The notes: generated by a model not told the origin, from the sequence alone. A DNA stretch of 64,000 nucleotides from Thioclava marina (GCF_002020135.1 NZ_MPZS01000001.1:930001-994000), one strand, 5' to 3'; counted from the first letter of the stretch, positions 1 through 8,614 are shown. Numbers and translations are program-made.

Positions 1-1
1 G

Positions 2-1489
2 TGCTACGCGGTGCAATTCCCCGTGCAGCTGATCACCTCACTCGTGCCTGAAGGCGCGGGGTGGATCCTCGCGGTGCTCGTTGCTTTGGCCTATGTCGCG
101 CTCGTCTGGATCGCCGCCAAGGCGCCCGAGCTGGAACCCGACGACCCGAATTCGGAAATCGTCAAGCTGCCCGACATCAAGGAGATCTACACCGCGGGCC
201 TCTATTACCTGCTGCCGATCGTGGTTCTCGTCTACTTCCTGATGATCGAGCGCAAGTCTCCCGGCCTCTCCGCCTTCTGGGCGTCCTTCCTGCTGTTCTT
301 CATCCTGCTGACCCAGAAACCGCTCAAGGCAATGTTCCGCGGCGAGAGCGCCCCGATGAGTCGCTTCAAGGAGGGTCTGTTCGACCTGATCGGCGGCATG
401 ATCGACGGCGCACGCAATATGATCGGGATCGGCCTTGCCACCGCCACCGCAGGGATCATCGTGGGCACCGTCTCGCTAACCGGGATCGGTCAGGTGATGG
501 CGGACTTCGTCGAGTTCCTTTCGGGCGGCAACCTGATCCTGATGCTGATCTTCGTGGCGATCCTGTCGCTGATCCTCGGCATGGGCCTCCCGACCACGGC
601 GAACTACATCGTGGTCTCCTCGCTGATGGTGGGCGTCGTCGTCCATCTGGGCGCGCAATCGGGCCTGATCGTACCTCTGATCGCGGTGCACCTGTTCGTG
701 TTCTATTTCGGCATCATGGCCGATGTGACACCACCGGTGGGCCTGGCCTCTTTCGCGGCCGCGGCCGTGTCGGGCGGCGACGCGATCAAGACCGGTTTCA
801 CCGCCTTCTTCTACAGCCTGCGTACCGTCGCTCTGCCCTTCGTGTTCATCTTCAACACCGACCTGCTGCTGATCAACGTGACCTGGTATCAGGCGATCTT
901 CGTTTTCATCATCGCCACGATCGGCATCCTCGTCTTCACCGCAGGCACGATGAACTGGTTCATCACTCGCTCGAAGCTCTGGGAAACGGTAGCGCTGCTT
1001 CTGGTCGCCTTCACCCTGTTCCGTCCCGGCTATTTCATGAACATGGTCGAGCCGCCCTATACCGAGATCCCGCCCGCCAACATCGTGCAGCGTCTCGAAA
1101 AGGCGCCGGTCGGGCGAGAGCTGCGTCTCGTCTTCTCGGGCCCGGATTACGACACGGGTGTTGCGAAGGACACGACTGTCCTGGTGAAGGTGCCCGAGGG
1201 TACCAACGGTCAGGAAAAGCTCGACAAGCTTGGCCTGAGCGTGACCGATACCGATGGCAAGATGGTCGCGGACGAGCCGATGTTCGGCACGGAACTGCAA
1301 CAGAAACTGCAGGGCTTCGACTTCTATGGCGATACGCCGGTGACCCTGTCGAATGTGAAGGTGCCCAATGACCAGCTCCCGAAAGAGCTGATGTTCATTC
1401 CCGCCTTCCTGCTGCTCGGCCTCGTCGCCTTCCTGCAATATCGCCGCAAGGAAGACGACGAGGCCTTTGCCCAAGGAGAAACCGCATGA
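2..1489 (+). CDS. TRAP transporter fused permease (DctQM-type), C-terminal part
   Basis: This is the C-terminal part of an inner-membrane TRAP permease; the frame is open to the left window edge, so the gene begins outside. TRAP systems import organic acids or similar solutes using a sodium gradient and a periplasmic binding protein. The visible 495 residues hold many hydrophobic helices, the DctM-type segment GMGLPTTANYI near 590-620, and DVTPPVGLASFAAAAVSGGD near 720-780. After the transport core comes a soluble stretch of roughly 100 residues and a last helix near the C-terminus (ELMFIPAFLLLGLVAFLQY). This resembles the extra C-terminal domain (DUF3394) of the 4TM/12TM fused TAXI-type permeases. 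The stop overlaps the next start (ATGA). Substrate unknown; no binding-protein gene is in view. Confidence 0.9.
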   Translation, partial: CYAVQFPVQLITSLVPEGAGWILAVLVALAYVALVWIAAKAPELEPDDPNSEIVKLPDIKEIYTAGLYYLLPIVVLVYFLMIERKSPGLSAFWASFLLFFILLTQKPLKAMFRGESAPMSRFKEGLFDLIGGMIDGARNMIGIGLATATAGIIVGTVSLTGIGQVMADFVEFLSGGNLILMLIFVAILSLILGMGLPTTANYIVVSSLMVGVVVHLGAQSGLIVPLIAVHLFVFYFGIMADVTPPVGLASFAAAAVSGGDAIKTGFTAFFYSLRTVALPFVFIFNTDLLLINVTWYQAIFVFIIATIGILVFTAGTMNWFITRSKLWETVALLLVAFTLFRPGYFMNMVEPPYTEIPPANIVQRLEKAPVGRELRLVFSGPDYDTGVAKDTTVLVKVPEGTNGQEKLDKLGLSVTDTDGKMVADEPMFGTELQQKLQGFDFYGDTPVTLSNVKVPNDQLPKELMFIPAFLLLGLVAFLQYRRKEDDEAFAQGETA

Positions 1490-1917
1490 CCAAGACCATT
1501 CTCTGCGCGATCGACATCAACCGCCCCAAGACCGAACGCAAGGTTCTCGAATGGGCGGAGAAACTGGCCACGATGGAGGGCGCCCAGCTCGACGTGATCA
1601 CCGTGGTGCCCGATTACGGATCGGCGGTCGTGGGCGCGTTCTTCTCGGACGATCACACCGCCAAGGCCAAGGAACACGCCCATGACTTGCTCGCAAAATT
1701 CGTGAGCGAGGTGATCGGCGCCGAAGCAAATTCGAAAGTGCGCCATATCGTCGGCGTCGGCACCGCCTATCACGAGATCATCAGCGTCGCGGAAAAGGAC
1801 GGCGCGGATCTGATCGTGCTCGGCGCGCATCGCCCGGATCTCAGCGACTACCTGCTCGGCCCGAATGCCGCGCGCGTGGTGCGCCACTCGAACTGCTCGG
1901 TCTTCGTGGTCCGCTGA
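1486..1917 (+). CDS. UspA-family universal stress protein, TRAP-coupled
   Basis: A 143-residue single-domain UspA protein, predicted cytoplasmic. The N-terminal beta strand TILCAIDINRP and the C-terminal segment LIVLGAHRPDLSDYLLGPNA are typical. The usual G-x2-G-x9-G-(S/T) nucleotide-binding motif is degenerate here: the second glycine is absent and GPN replaces GS, so ATP binding cannot be assumed. It overlaps the TRAP permease by four bases, so the two are probably translationally coupled. A Usp encoded next to a TRAP transporter recalls TeaD of Halomonas, which modulates the ectoine TRAP transporter TeaABC. A similar regulatory role is an inference from context. Confidence 0.9.
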   Translation: MTKTILCAIDINRPKTERKVLEWAEKLATMEGAQLDVITVVPDYGSAVVGAFFSDDHTAKAKEHAHDLLAKFVSEVIGAEANSKVRHIVGVGTAYHEIISVAEKDGADLIVLGAHRPDLSDYLLGPNAARVVRHSNCSVFVVR

Positions 1918-1937
1918 GGTTTCCAGCGACGGCAATT

Positions 1938-1971
1938 GACGGGGCGCAGCGCGAAAGCGTTGCGCCCCGTC
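1938..1971. terminator. strong palindromic hairpin between uspA and luxI
   Basis: A 15-bp stem (1938-1952 with 1957-1971, one G-T pair) closes on a GAAA tetraloop. It lies between the convergent uspA and luxI genes and can fold on either transcript. Neither side has a clean T-run, so it may stabilise 3' ends or terminate weakly. Confidence 0.6.
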
Positions 1972-1996
1972 CGCGTTCTGGCCATCGGTGCACCAG

Positions 1997-2662
1997 CTAG
2001 GCTGCGGGCTGATAGACCGCGGCCTCGCCTCGCCCGGCAAGCACGCAGGCTCCGGCCAGCTCGGCGCGGCGATGGTTCGAATACTCCGCCGGCATCCGCA
2101 ACGCCGCATATTGGCGCCCGTCCTCATCGTTGCGATAGGTTGGCCCCATGCGGCTCACATCATAGCCGAGCTGGCGCAGAGCCCGCATCAATGCAAGCGA
2201 CGACAGGCAGATCAGCTCGCTCGCACCGCGTGCAAGCGCCCGTTCCACCAATCCGTCGACGATCATCCGCAGGCAGGCGGCACGCTCGGCATGGGTCGTC
2301 AGCGTCTCCGAAATCACGAGGCGGGTACATTCCCAGACCTCGGGGCTGGCGATCTCGTCGGGCAGGATCTCTGGCGGGATATGAGGCAGCTTGCCCAGAT
2401 GCGCGTCGCGCAGCATGTAGGTGCTGCCGCCCCAGATCGCAGCCGTCGACATCGCCCGCGCCCCGCCGACCACCCGCCCATCCTTCAGAACGAGCGAGTA
2501 ATGGGCAAGCGGCGTGTCGTACTGGTCCATTTCCACGTCGTCGTTATGGGGTACATCCCAGCCCAGTTCGTCGACGAAGACTTGCTTGCGCAGCCGCAGG
2601 AAATCGTAAAACGCGGTGCCGAAGCGGTGAAGTTCCGAAAATTCAAAGGTGCAGTTTTGCAT
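1997..2662 (-). CDS. luxI: LuxI-family acyl-homoserine lactone synthase
   Basis: Predicted to make an N-acyl-homoserine lactone signal from S-adenosylmethionine and an acyl-ACP in the cytoplasm. The 221-residue protein has the LuxI signature residues: R25, F29 and W35 in RKQVFVDELGW, then E44, D46 and D49, R69 in GGARAM, and E111 and R114 in WECTRLV. The start was placed at the ATG at 2662 because AAGGAG lies just upstream; an in-frame ATG 16 codons earlier (2710) has no comparable site. It follows luxR on the same strand after a 72-base gap that contains an inverted repeat (2719-2739). Acyl chain length cannot be predicted. Confidence 0.93.
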   Translation of the reverse strand: MQNCTFEFSELHRFGTAFYDFLRLRKQVFVDELGWDVPHNDDVEMDQYDTPLAHYSLVLKDGRVVGGARAMSTAAIWGGSTYMLRDAHLGKLPHIPPEILPDEIASPEVWECTRLVISETLTTHAERAACLRMIVDGLVERALARGASELICLSSLALMRALRQLGYDVSRMGPTYRNDEDGRQYAALRMPAEYSNHRRAELAGACVLAGRGEAAVYQPAA

Positions 2663-2718
2663 TGGGTTCTCCTTCTGGATACCCAATCGAAACCATGAAT
2701 TTATGAACAATACACCAT

Positions 2719-2739
2719 TTTAGGTTGCGTTTACCTAAA
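2719..2739. promoter_or_regulatory. inverted repeat upstream of luxI (candidate operator)
   Basis: Perfect 7-bp arms TTTAGGT (2719-2725) and ACCTAAA (2733-2739) are separated by 7 bases. The repeat begins 57 bases upstream of the luxI start and overlaps the luxR stop codon. Size and place suit a LuxR-type operator, but the arms run AGGT...ACCT, opposite to the classical ACCTG...CAGGT lux box. Binding by LuxR is therefore only a possibility. A weak luxR terminator is the alternative, though no T-run follows. Confidence 0.45.
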
Positions 2740-3340
2740 TCAATCGCCTCGAAGTGGCAATAGCCAGCATCTCGATGGCATTCTTTGCACCAAGCTTGCG
2801 CGAAGCCGATGTCAACCGCGCCTTCACCCCGCTTTCACTGATGTCGAGCTCTGCCGCTATCTGCTTGATCAGAAGCCCGTCCGCCCGGTAGCGGATGGCC
2901 TCCAGCTCAGCCGCGGTGAGCGAGCGGTGCGAAGCATCGAGATGCAGCTCGCGCAGCATCGCGAACACCTCGTCGAGTTCCTCATCGGTGAAATCACGAT
3001 CCGAGCGGAACAGCACGGCATAGCTGCGTCGGCCAACGTCATGGGGATCGTTGAAAGAGACCGTCGCACCGAAACGCAGCCCCATCTGCCGTGCCATCTG
3101 GCGCACGCCACGCGGATCTTCGAGCCTCATGTCATCCCAGCGCACCCAGCCGAGATTGCCGTAGACCCAGCGCATCGAGGGATCCTGGACCACCAGCCCT
3201 TCCTGGGTGTAGCGATCCACCCATGTGCTATCCAGTCGGTTGAGCTCGGACTCGGGAAAAGCATAACCTACGCGCAGCGCAACATAAAAGCCGGCTGGTG
3301 CGATGGCCTGTAGACGTGTATCGCAGTCCCTGATGTCCAT
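2735..3340 (-). CDS. luxR: LuxR-family autoinducer-binding transcription regulator
   Basis: The 201-residue protein has an N-terminal autoinducer-binding domain (about 1-130) and a C-terminal LuxR/GerE helix-turn-helix (about 140-195, containing KQIAAELDISESGVKARL). Ligand-pocket residues of the family are in place: W40, Y44, D53, P54 and W68. It lies immediately upstream of luxI in the same direction, the layout of a cognate signal receptor and synthase. It is shorter than TraR or LuxR (about 235-250 residues). Upstream and divergent is a gene for a related protein that has only the ligand-binding domain. Confidence 0.92.
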   Translation of the reverse strand: MDIRDCDTRLQAIAPAGFYVALRVGYAFPESELNRLDSTWVDRYTQEGLVVQDPSMRWVYGNLGWVRWDDMRLEDPRGVRQMARQMGLRFGATVSFNDPHDVGRRSYAVLFRSDRDFTDEELDEVFAMLRELHLDASHRSLTAAELEAIRYRADGLLIKQIAAELDISESGVKARLTSASRKLGAKNAIEMLAIATSRRLI

Positions 3341-3437
3341 CAGTTGGTCAAATCACTTGCGCTCCGAATGCACTCGCCCTACCGTTCCGGGGTCGCAGTC
3401 GGGCCAGACAGGAACAACCTAAAGACGAAAGTCGGCG

Positions 3438-3869
3438 ATGAAAACAGCAAACCGTAAAGAAATAGCGGCAACACTCGACGAGTTGAGTGCGATCTGCGAC
3501 ACCGGCTTCGCGCTCGCCCTGCACATTCGCTTCACGCGCCCGAACATCCTCTATCGCACCTATCCGCAGAAATGGCTCGACCATTACAGCGAACACGGAA
3601 TGATGATCGAAGATCCCGTGGTGCTCTGGGGGCTGCGCGAAACGGGCATGGTCCGCTGGGCTGACCTGCCCGACCCGCTGGGCATCGTCTCTCAGGCGGA
3701 GGCCTTCGGATTGCGCAACGGGCTGACCTGCTCTGTCGGCCCGAACAGCTCGCGCTCGATTTCGGGTTTCACCCGGAGTTCGGGCCCGTTCAGCGACAGC
3801 GAGGCCGAACATCTTCTGGCCCTGACCCAGAGGCTGCACGACATGACGGAAAACCTCTCCGATCTCTGA
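3438..3869 (+). CDS. autoinducer-binding-domain protein without HTH (LuxR-like, possible antiactivator)
   Basis: A 143-residue protein that aligns over its whole length with the N-terminal ligand-binding domain of the neighbouring LuxR. The pocket residues W46, Y50, D59, P60 and W74 all remain, in motifs such as WLDHYSEHGMMIEDP and GMVRWADL. The protein ends where the linker to the DNA-binding domain would start, and the downstream 150 bases hold no HTH-like frame, so this is a short gene and not a frameshift. TrlR of Ti plasmids, a truncated TraR, blocks TraR by forming inactive dimers; a similar role, or signal buffering, is inferred. It is divergent from luxR with 97 bases between them. 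A terminator lies at 4008-4040. Confidence 0.85.
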   Translation: MKTANRKEIAATLDELSAICDTGFALALHIRFTRPNILYRTYPQKWLDHYSEHGMMIEDPVVLWGLRETGMVRWADLPDPLGIVSQAEAFGLRNGLTCSVGPNSSRSISGFTRSSGPFSDSEAEHLLALTQRLHDMTENLSDL

Positions 3870-4247
3870 GTGCCGCTGCCGCGCGCATCCCGAAAAGTTC
3901 CGGCTTTCAGCCGCTTGCGGCGTGTCGCGCGGATCAGGCCAACTCGTGCGTTCCGCAGCGCCGCGAATCGTTAAGGGGCGCCGGGAAGGAAAATCGAAAC
4001 ACGATGGCGCTCAGACAATACAACCTGAGCGTGTTTTTTTCATCATTCCGAATACCACTTTCAGACAATCCCACGTGATTGCACCCGAGCGCCCTCTGTT
4101 TTCCTTGATCTGCATTAAAGACGTTACCTACCCTATTGAATATTGTTAACTCAGGGATTTTACGGAGACGCCGTTATCCTCCTTTGCTGCCAGCAGGAGT
4201 GGCGTTTATTCTGTGGGGTACCTGTTCTTTCTGTGGGGGGAAGGACA
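3870..4247. other. intergenic region between the LuxR-like gene and the polysaccharide operon
   Basis: About 380 bases without a convincing gene. It contains the terminator at 4008-4040 and then an AT-richer stretch (about 4040-4200) that presumably carries the promoter of the polysaccharide operon. I could not assign -35 and -10 boxes with confidence. The reading frame of the next gene is open back to 4143, but the better start is at 4248. Confidence 0.5.
4008..4040 (+). terminator. Rho-independent terminator after the HTH-less LuxR-like gene
   Basis: Stem CGCTCAG (4008-4014) pairs with CTGAGCG (4025-4031), with a 10-base loop. It is followed by TG and a run of seven T (4034-4040). It lies 139 bases after the stop of the upstream gene and insulates the polysaccharide operon. 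Confidence 0.8.
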
Positions 4248-5276
4248 ATGACGGAACTGCCGCGTTTCAACGCGCGAGATCGCGCGCGACGTGAAAGAGG
4301 GATGGCGCTGCGCTGTCTCGTAACGGGTGGGGCGGGTTTTCTCGGATCTCATCTCAGCGATCGGTTGATAGAGAGGGGGCATTCGGTGATCTGCGTCGAC
4401 AACCTCCAGACGGGCCGGTTGAGCAACATCGCCCATCTGCTGGGAAATCCCGCATTCGAGTACCGACAGCACGACGTGATCGCGCCGCTCGAGATCTCGG
4501 GCCGGATCGACCGGATCTACAATCTCGCCTGCGCGGCCTCGCCGCCGAAGTACCAGCGTGATCCGATCCATACCTTCCAGACCTGCGTGTTCGGCATCCT
4601 GAACATGCTCGGGCTGGCCCAGCGCGAAGGTGCGCGTATCCTGCAAGCGTCGACGTCAGAGGTCTATGGCGACCCCGAGATCAGCCCGCAGCCCGAAAGC
4701 TATCGCGGCGTGGTCAATACGGTCGGCCCGCGCTCTTGTTACGACGAGGGCAAGCGCGCCGCCGAAACGTTGATGCATGATTTCCACGAGGCGCGCGGCG
4801 TCGATATCCGCATCGCGCGGATCTTCAACACCTACGGCCCGCGCATGGACCCGGGCGACGGGCGCGTGGTGTCGAACTTCGTCACCCAAGCGCTCTCGGA
4901 CAAGCCGATCACCATTTACGGTGACGGCATGCAAACCCGCTCGCTGTGCTTCATGGACGACCTGATCGAGGGGCTGATTGCGCTGATGGAAAGCGAAACG
5001 GTTGGCCCCGAGCCGGTCAATCTCGGCAATCCCGGCGAGTTCAGTGTCGGCGAGATCGCACGGATCGTGCGCGACATGTGCAATTCGCGCTCGCAGATCG
5101 TCCATTCTGAACGCCCTGTTGACGATCCGCACCAGCGCTGTCCAGATATCGGTCGCGCCAGGCGCATGCTAGGCTGGGCGCCGACGGTCAGTCTGACCGA
5201 GGGGCTTGCCCCGACGATCGCCTATTTCCGCTCGGAGTTGGGTCTCGTCGGGAGGGAGATTGGAGGCGTTGCGTGA
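4248..5276 (+). CDS. uxs: UDP-glucuronate decarboxylase (UDP-xylose synthase-like SDR)
   Basis: An extended short-chain dehydrogenase/reductase of 342 residues, predicted to convert UDP-glucuronate to UDP-xylose in the cytoplasm. The Rossmann motif GGAGFLG is near residues 26-32 (27-33 counting from an alternative register). The UXS-type STSEVYGDP segment carries the expected catalytic Ser/Thr and Glu, and SCYDEGK provides the YxxxK pair. Further family motifs are [13 protein letters not shown] and [10 protein letters not shown]. The start was set at the ATG at 4248, preceded by GGGGGGAAGGA; the frame is open back to 4143 and an ATG at 4302 is a shorter option. It overlaps the next gene by four bases (GTGA), indicating an operon with the glycosyltransferase. 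A related epimerase or dehydratase is less likely. Confidence 0.85.
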   Translation: MTELPRFNARDRARRERGMALRCLVTGGAGFLGSHLSDRLIERGHSVICVDNLQTGRLSNIAHLLGNPAFEYRQHDVIAPLEISGRIDRIYNLACAASPPKYQRDPIHTFQTCVFGILNMLGLAQREGARILQASTSEVYGDPEISPQPESYRGVVNTVGPRSCYDEGKRAAETLMHDFHEARGVDIRIARIFNTYGPRMDPGDGRVVSNFVTQALSDKPITIYGDGMQTRSLCFMDDLIEGLIALMESETVGPEPVNLGNPGEFSVGEIARIVRDMCNSRSQIVHSERPVDDPHQRCPDIGRARRMLGWAPTVSLTEGLAPTIAYFRSELGLVGREIGGVA

Positions 5277-7090
5277 TATTAAGGCCTGAGATACGCGCCG
5301 CGCAGGCGGCAGGTTATCTCGCTCCGGTACTGAACCGGTCGCAATCCATGCGATACCGCACGCTGATCGCTCTGTGGCTTCTCGCAACCGTCTATTTCTG
5401 GAGCTGGTGGCTCGACCCGGTTCACATCCTAAGTTGGCCACCCTTCCTGATCATCACGGCAACGCTGGCGTGGCTGCTGGCGATGCAGCTCTATTTCATG
5501 GTCGTCTTCCTGCAGGCGCAGCGCGCCGTCTCTCCGGACCCTGAGCCGGGCAGATGGCGGGTTGCGATGATCACGACGAAGACGCCCTCCGAGCCGTTCG
5601 ACGTGGTGCGCAAGACGCTGGAGGCGATGCTGGCGCAGGACTATCCGCATGACACATGGCTTGCCGATGAAGACCCGGCGCCGGAAACTCTCGCATGGTG
5701 TGCGGCGCATGGGGTGAAAGTCTCGTCGCGCAAGGGTGTGGACGCCTATCATCAGGCGACATGGCCACGTCGCACGCGATGCAAGGAAGGCAACCTCGCC
5801 TATTTCTATGATCATTGGGGCTATCGTGACTACGACATCGTCAGTCAGCTCGACGCCGATCACGTGCCAAGCCCGGGCTATCTCCTTGAAATGTTGCGCC
5901 CCTTCGCCGATCCCGACGTGGGCTATGTCAGCGCGCCTTCGATCTGTGCGGCCAATGCCGACAAGAGCTGGGCCGCGCGCACGCGCCTCTATTTCGAAGC
6001 CGCCTTCCATGGCGTGTTCCAGGCTGGTTACACCGGCGCGCTGGCCCCGATGTGCATCGGCTCGCATTACGCGGTGCGCACGACGGCTTTGAAAGAGGCC
6101 GGCGGTCTCGGGCCGGAATTGGCCGAGGATCACTCGACCACGATGCTCATGAACGCAGCGGGCTGGCGCGGTGTGCACGCGATCGACGCGATCGCGGTGG
6201 GAGACGGGCCCGCCACCGTGACCGATCTCGTGACGCAGGAGTTCCAGTGGTCGCGCTCGCTGCTCAGCCTGCTTCTGCGCTACACGCCCTGCTATCTCGG
6301 CAAAATGCCGTTCCGGCTCAAGTTCCTGTTCGTGCTTTGCCAGAGCTGGTACGTCTTTTTCGCGTTGTCGATGTCGATGATGTATATAGCACCGATCATC
6401 GCCGTGACCTTCGACCTGCGCTTCGCGGATGTGACCTATCCCGCCTTCATCGGCCATGTGCTGCCTGCGGGCATTCTCACCCTGATCTTCGCCTTCATGC
6501 TGCGCCACGATCAGTTTTTCCGCCCCAAGGACGCCAAGATCATCGCCTGGGAGAAAGCCCTCTTCGTGATGATGCAATGGCCCTGGGTTCTGTCAGGGGT
6601 CCTAATGGCAGTGTACGATCGGCTCTCGGGGAAATTCGTCGACTTCCGCATCACGCCAAAGGGCGAAGCGGCGTCGCTCGTACTGCCCGAGAGGATCATC
6701 GCAGTCTATGGCGGGCTCGCCCTTGGCGCCCTGCTTCCGGTGCTGCTCGTCGGCAATGTGACCGAAGCGCGGGGGTTCTACCTGCTCTCGTTTTTCAACG
6801 CGGCTTTCTACTTTGTCCTGCTCAGCGTCATCTTCGGCGCGCGCGCACGGCATGTGCAGATCGATTGGCGGGGCTGGCCCCGTGACATGGCGGTCCAGAT
6901 GGGCACGTTGAGCATGATCGTCGCACTCGGCTTCAGCGCGCTTTGGCTGCGCGGCAGCGAGAGCCTTTATGCATTGATGGTCGGACTGAAATCGGTTCAG
7001 CTGGCCAAAGTCGAATACATCGTTTCGGGCGCCGGAATGGGCGCGCCGGGACAACCGAAATTTCGCGTAAGCCCTGCTTGGAAAGACTAG
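5273..7090 (+). CDS. membrane glycosyltransferase, cellulose-synthase-like GT2
   Basis: A 605-residue inner-membrane GT2 enzyme, probably polymerising a polysaccharide from a UDP-sugar and exporting it. Two N-terminal helices (about 30-48 and 54-80) precede a cytoplasmic catalytic domain, which is followed by several more helices. Catalytic markers are LADEDP (D132/D134), KEGN (171-174), DADH (D194/D196), AEDHST (E285/D286) and QEFQW (322-326). The last corresponds to QxxRW of processive synthases but has Gln in place of Arg. The start is GTG at 5273, overlapping the UXS stop; an ATG further in (residue 26) is a possible alternative. Its neighbours, a UDP-xylose synthase and a secreted hydrolase, suggest an exopolysaccharide operon. 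No PilZ domain is seen. Confidence 0.85.
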   Translation: MILRPEIRAAQAAGYLAPVLNRSQSMRYRTLIALWLLATVYFWSWWLDPVHILSWPPFLIITATLAWLLAMQLYFMVVFLQAQRAVSPDPEPGRWRVAMITTKTPSEPFDVVRKTLEAMLAQDYPHDTWLADEDPAPETLAWCAAHGVKVSSRKGVDAYHQATWPRRTRCKEGNLAYFYDHWGYRDYDIVSQLDADHVPSPGYLLEMLRPFADPDVGYVSAPSICAANADKSWAARTRLYFEAAFHGVFQAGYTGALAPMCIGSHYAVRTTALKEAGGLGPELAEDHSTTMLMNAAGWRGVHAIDAIAVGDGPATVTDLVTQEFQWSRSLLSLLLRYTPCYLGKMPFRLKFLFVLCQSWYVFFALSMSMMYIAPIIAVTFDLRFADVTYPAFIGHVLPAGILTLIFAFMLRHDQFFRPKDAKIIAWEKALFVMMQWPWVLSGVLMAVYDRLSGKFVDFRITPKGEAASLVLPERIIAVYGGLALGALLPVLLVGNVTEARGFYLLSFFNAAFYFVLLSVIFGARARHVQIDWRGWPRDMAVQMGTLSMIVALGFSALWLRGSESLYALMVGLKSVQLAKVEYIVSGAGMGAPGQPKFRVSPAWKD

Positions 7091-7122
7091 GTGGGGACGC
7101 GAATTTGAAGGAGGGAAATGGT

Positions 7123-8037
7123 ATGAAACACCACAACATAACGCGCCGAGGCGTGATGGCCGGAGCGGCGGCTCTGGGTCTGTCCCTGTCAATGCGACAG
7201 GCACAGGCAGCAGCCCCCGTCGAGGTCCCGCCCGGCACCCTCCCCTTTGGCGTCTATGACCCCGACGGGGATTTCGCCGACAAGACGGGCGTCGTCATCG
7301 AACACCTCTTCCTGCCGTGGGAAGACGTATACCTGCCCTCGCTCAACGATGCGGACGAATATGCGCTCGCGCGGAACCGCGCGCTTCTCGTTACGCTCGA
7401 GCCCTGGACCTGGTCGCGCTCCGAGCGCAACACCGCGCAATATCTGCGCCGTGGCATCGAGCGCGGCGAATACGATCCGAACATGATCGCGATCGCGGAA
7501 GTTCTGGCGACGCTCAAAAGCCCCGTCACGCTGCGTTTCGCCCATGAGATGGATGACAAGACCGGGCAGTTCATCTGGTCGGATTGGAAACCCGATGATT
7601 ACATCTCGGCCTATCGCCGGATGACCGATCTCGCCAAGCAATACGCGCCCGACATCTCACTGATGTGGTCGCCGCTCGGTGACGAGAACATGGCCGATTA
7701 CTATCCGGGTGACGAATATGCCGACATCATCGGCCTGACCGTTTTCGGCCTTCAGGCCTGGGACAAGGCGAAATACGGCCGCGACCGGACCTTCGACGAC
7801 ATCTTCCGTCCGCGCTACGAGCGCGCCGCGGCCTTCGGCAAGCCCGTTGCGGTGGCCGAGCTCGGTTATGTGGGCGATCAGGCCTATGTCGACATGTGGA
7901 AGAACCGCATACGCGAAGAGAAGCCCGATTACCCGAGCCTCGTCGGTGTCAGCTATTTCAACCAGATCGAGGTTTATCCCTGGCCGGAGGGCTTCGGCAC
8001 GCCGGATTGGCGAATCAAGAACCAGGTCCTGAGCTGA
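7123..8037 (+). CDS. Tat-exported glycoside hydrolase, GH26-like
   Basis: A 304-residue secreted protein. The N-terminus has a twin-arginine signal (TRRGVMAG, R8-R9, then a hydrophobic stretch ending near AQAA at 30). The mature part looks like a GH26 beta-mannanase/endoglucanase TIM barrel: RFAHEMDD supplies the likely acid/base E142, and VAVAELGYV the likely nucleophile E246, with ITLEPW-like and MWSPLGDEN segments between. The start follows an excellent AAGGAGGG site. It sits 32 bases after the membrane glycosyltransferase, so it probably trims or releases the polymer that enzyme makes, as cellulase partners do in cellulose operons. The substrate is not determinable here. Confidence 0.7.
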   Translation: MKHHNITRRGVMAGAAALGLSLSMRQAQAAAPVEVPPGTLPFGVYDPDGDFADKTGVVIEHLFLPWEDVYLPSLNDADEYALARNRALLVTLEPWTWSRSERNTAQYLRRGIERGEYDPNMIAIAEVLATLKSPVTLRFAHEMDDKTGQFIWSDWKPDDYISAYRRMTDLAKQYAPDISLMWSPLGDENMADYYPGDEYADIIGLTVFGLQAWDKAKYGRDRTFDDIFRPRYERAAAFGKPVAVAELGYVGDQAYVDMWKNRIREEKPDYPSLVGVSYFNQIEVYPWPEGFGTPDWRIKNQVLS

Positions 8038-8051
8038 CCTACCACCCCTAG

Positions 8052-8067
8052 CGGCAATTTTTTGCCG
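8052..8067. repeat. short hairpin after the GH26-like gene
   Basis: CGGCAA (8052-8057) and TTGCCG (8062-8067) enclose a TTTT loop, 14 bases after the hydrolase stop. It may act as a weak terminator, but no T-run follows the stem. Confidence 0.35.
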
Positions 8068-8285
8068 ACACGGGGCGATCACGACAAGATGTTGATGCCG
8101 CGCAGGAAATCCAGCTGCGCGGCATTTTCAGTTTGCGCCATCAAAGCGCCACCTTTGCGCCGCGGGAATAACAACCTTGACCGGTAACGTTTGATTAACC
8201 AAACCTGCGCCTAATGAGAACGGAACGGACCGGGCTCGCGCGACGCGGGACTGGCCTAGTGATCGCAACTCGGCAGAGCAGGACA

Positions 8286-8585
8286 ATGATGCAGAACACG
8301 ATCTTTCGTGCCGCAGCCGCCGGCCTTTTCGCGGCTACTCTGGTGATCGCCGCGCCTTTCGGCGCAGCCAATGCACAGCAGGCGGGGATGCTCGAAATCT
8401 CTCCGATCAAGGTCGCGGTGAAAAGCGTCGCCGGCAAGGGAAGCGCTCGTTTCGACTGGCTCGCAGGCGGCAAGAGCGATGACCGACCCGCGGAGCGCGT
8501 CGCAAGCCGTCGTTCGCCCGGCACCGGCAGCTGGATCTGCTCGCCTTCGGGCTTCGGTTCGAAATCGCGCTGCTATCAGCGCTGA
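8286..8585 (+). CDS. small secreted protein of unknown function
   Basis: A protein of 99 residues (98 if the second of two adjacent ATGs is used). AGGAC precedes the start. A clear Sec signal peptide (residues 1 to about 27) ends at GAANA before QQA. The mature part of about 70 residues is basic and ends in the segment GSWICSPSGFGSKSRCYQR. Its two cysteines, nine or ten residues apart, could form a disulfide in the periplasm. I do not recognise a characterised family. It is monocistronic, with a strong terminator 30 bases after the stop. Confidence 0.7.
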   Translation: MMQNTIFRAAAAGLFAATLVIAAPFGAANAQQAGMLEISPIKVAVKSVAGKGSARFDWLAGGKSDDRPAERVASRRSPGTGSWICSPSGFGSKSRCYQR

Positions 8586-8614
8586 TCCGGCTCCCCACAG
8601 CACCATCAGCTTTG

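Noticed and set aside
2719-2739. Classical lux box
   Set aside because: The half-sites are in the opposite order to ACCTG...CAGGT; kept only as a candidate operator.
3438-3869. LuxR gene broken by a frameshift
   Set aside because: No HTH-like sequence follows in any frame before the terminator at 4008, so it is a naturally short gene.
4143-4247. N-terminal extension of the UDP-glucuronate decarboxylase
   Set aside because: The extra 35 residues do not match the family and lack a ribosome binding site, while the ATG at 4248 has a good one.
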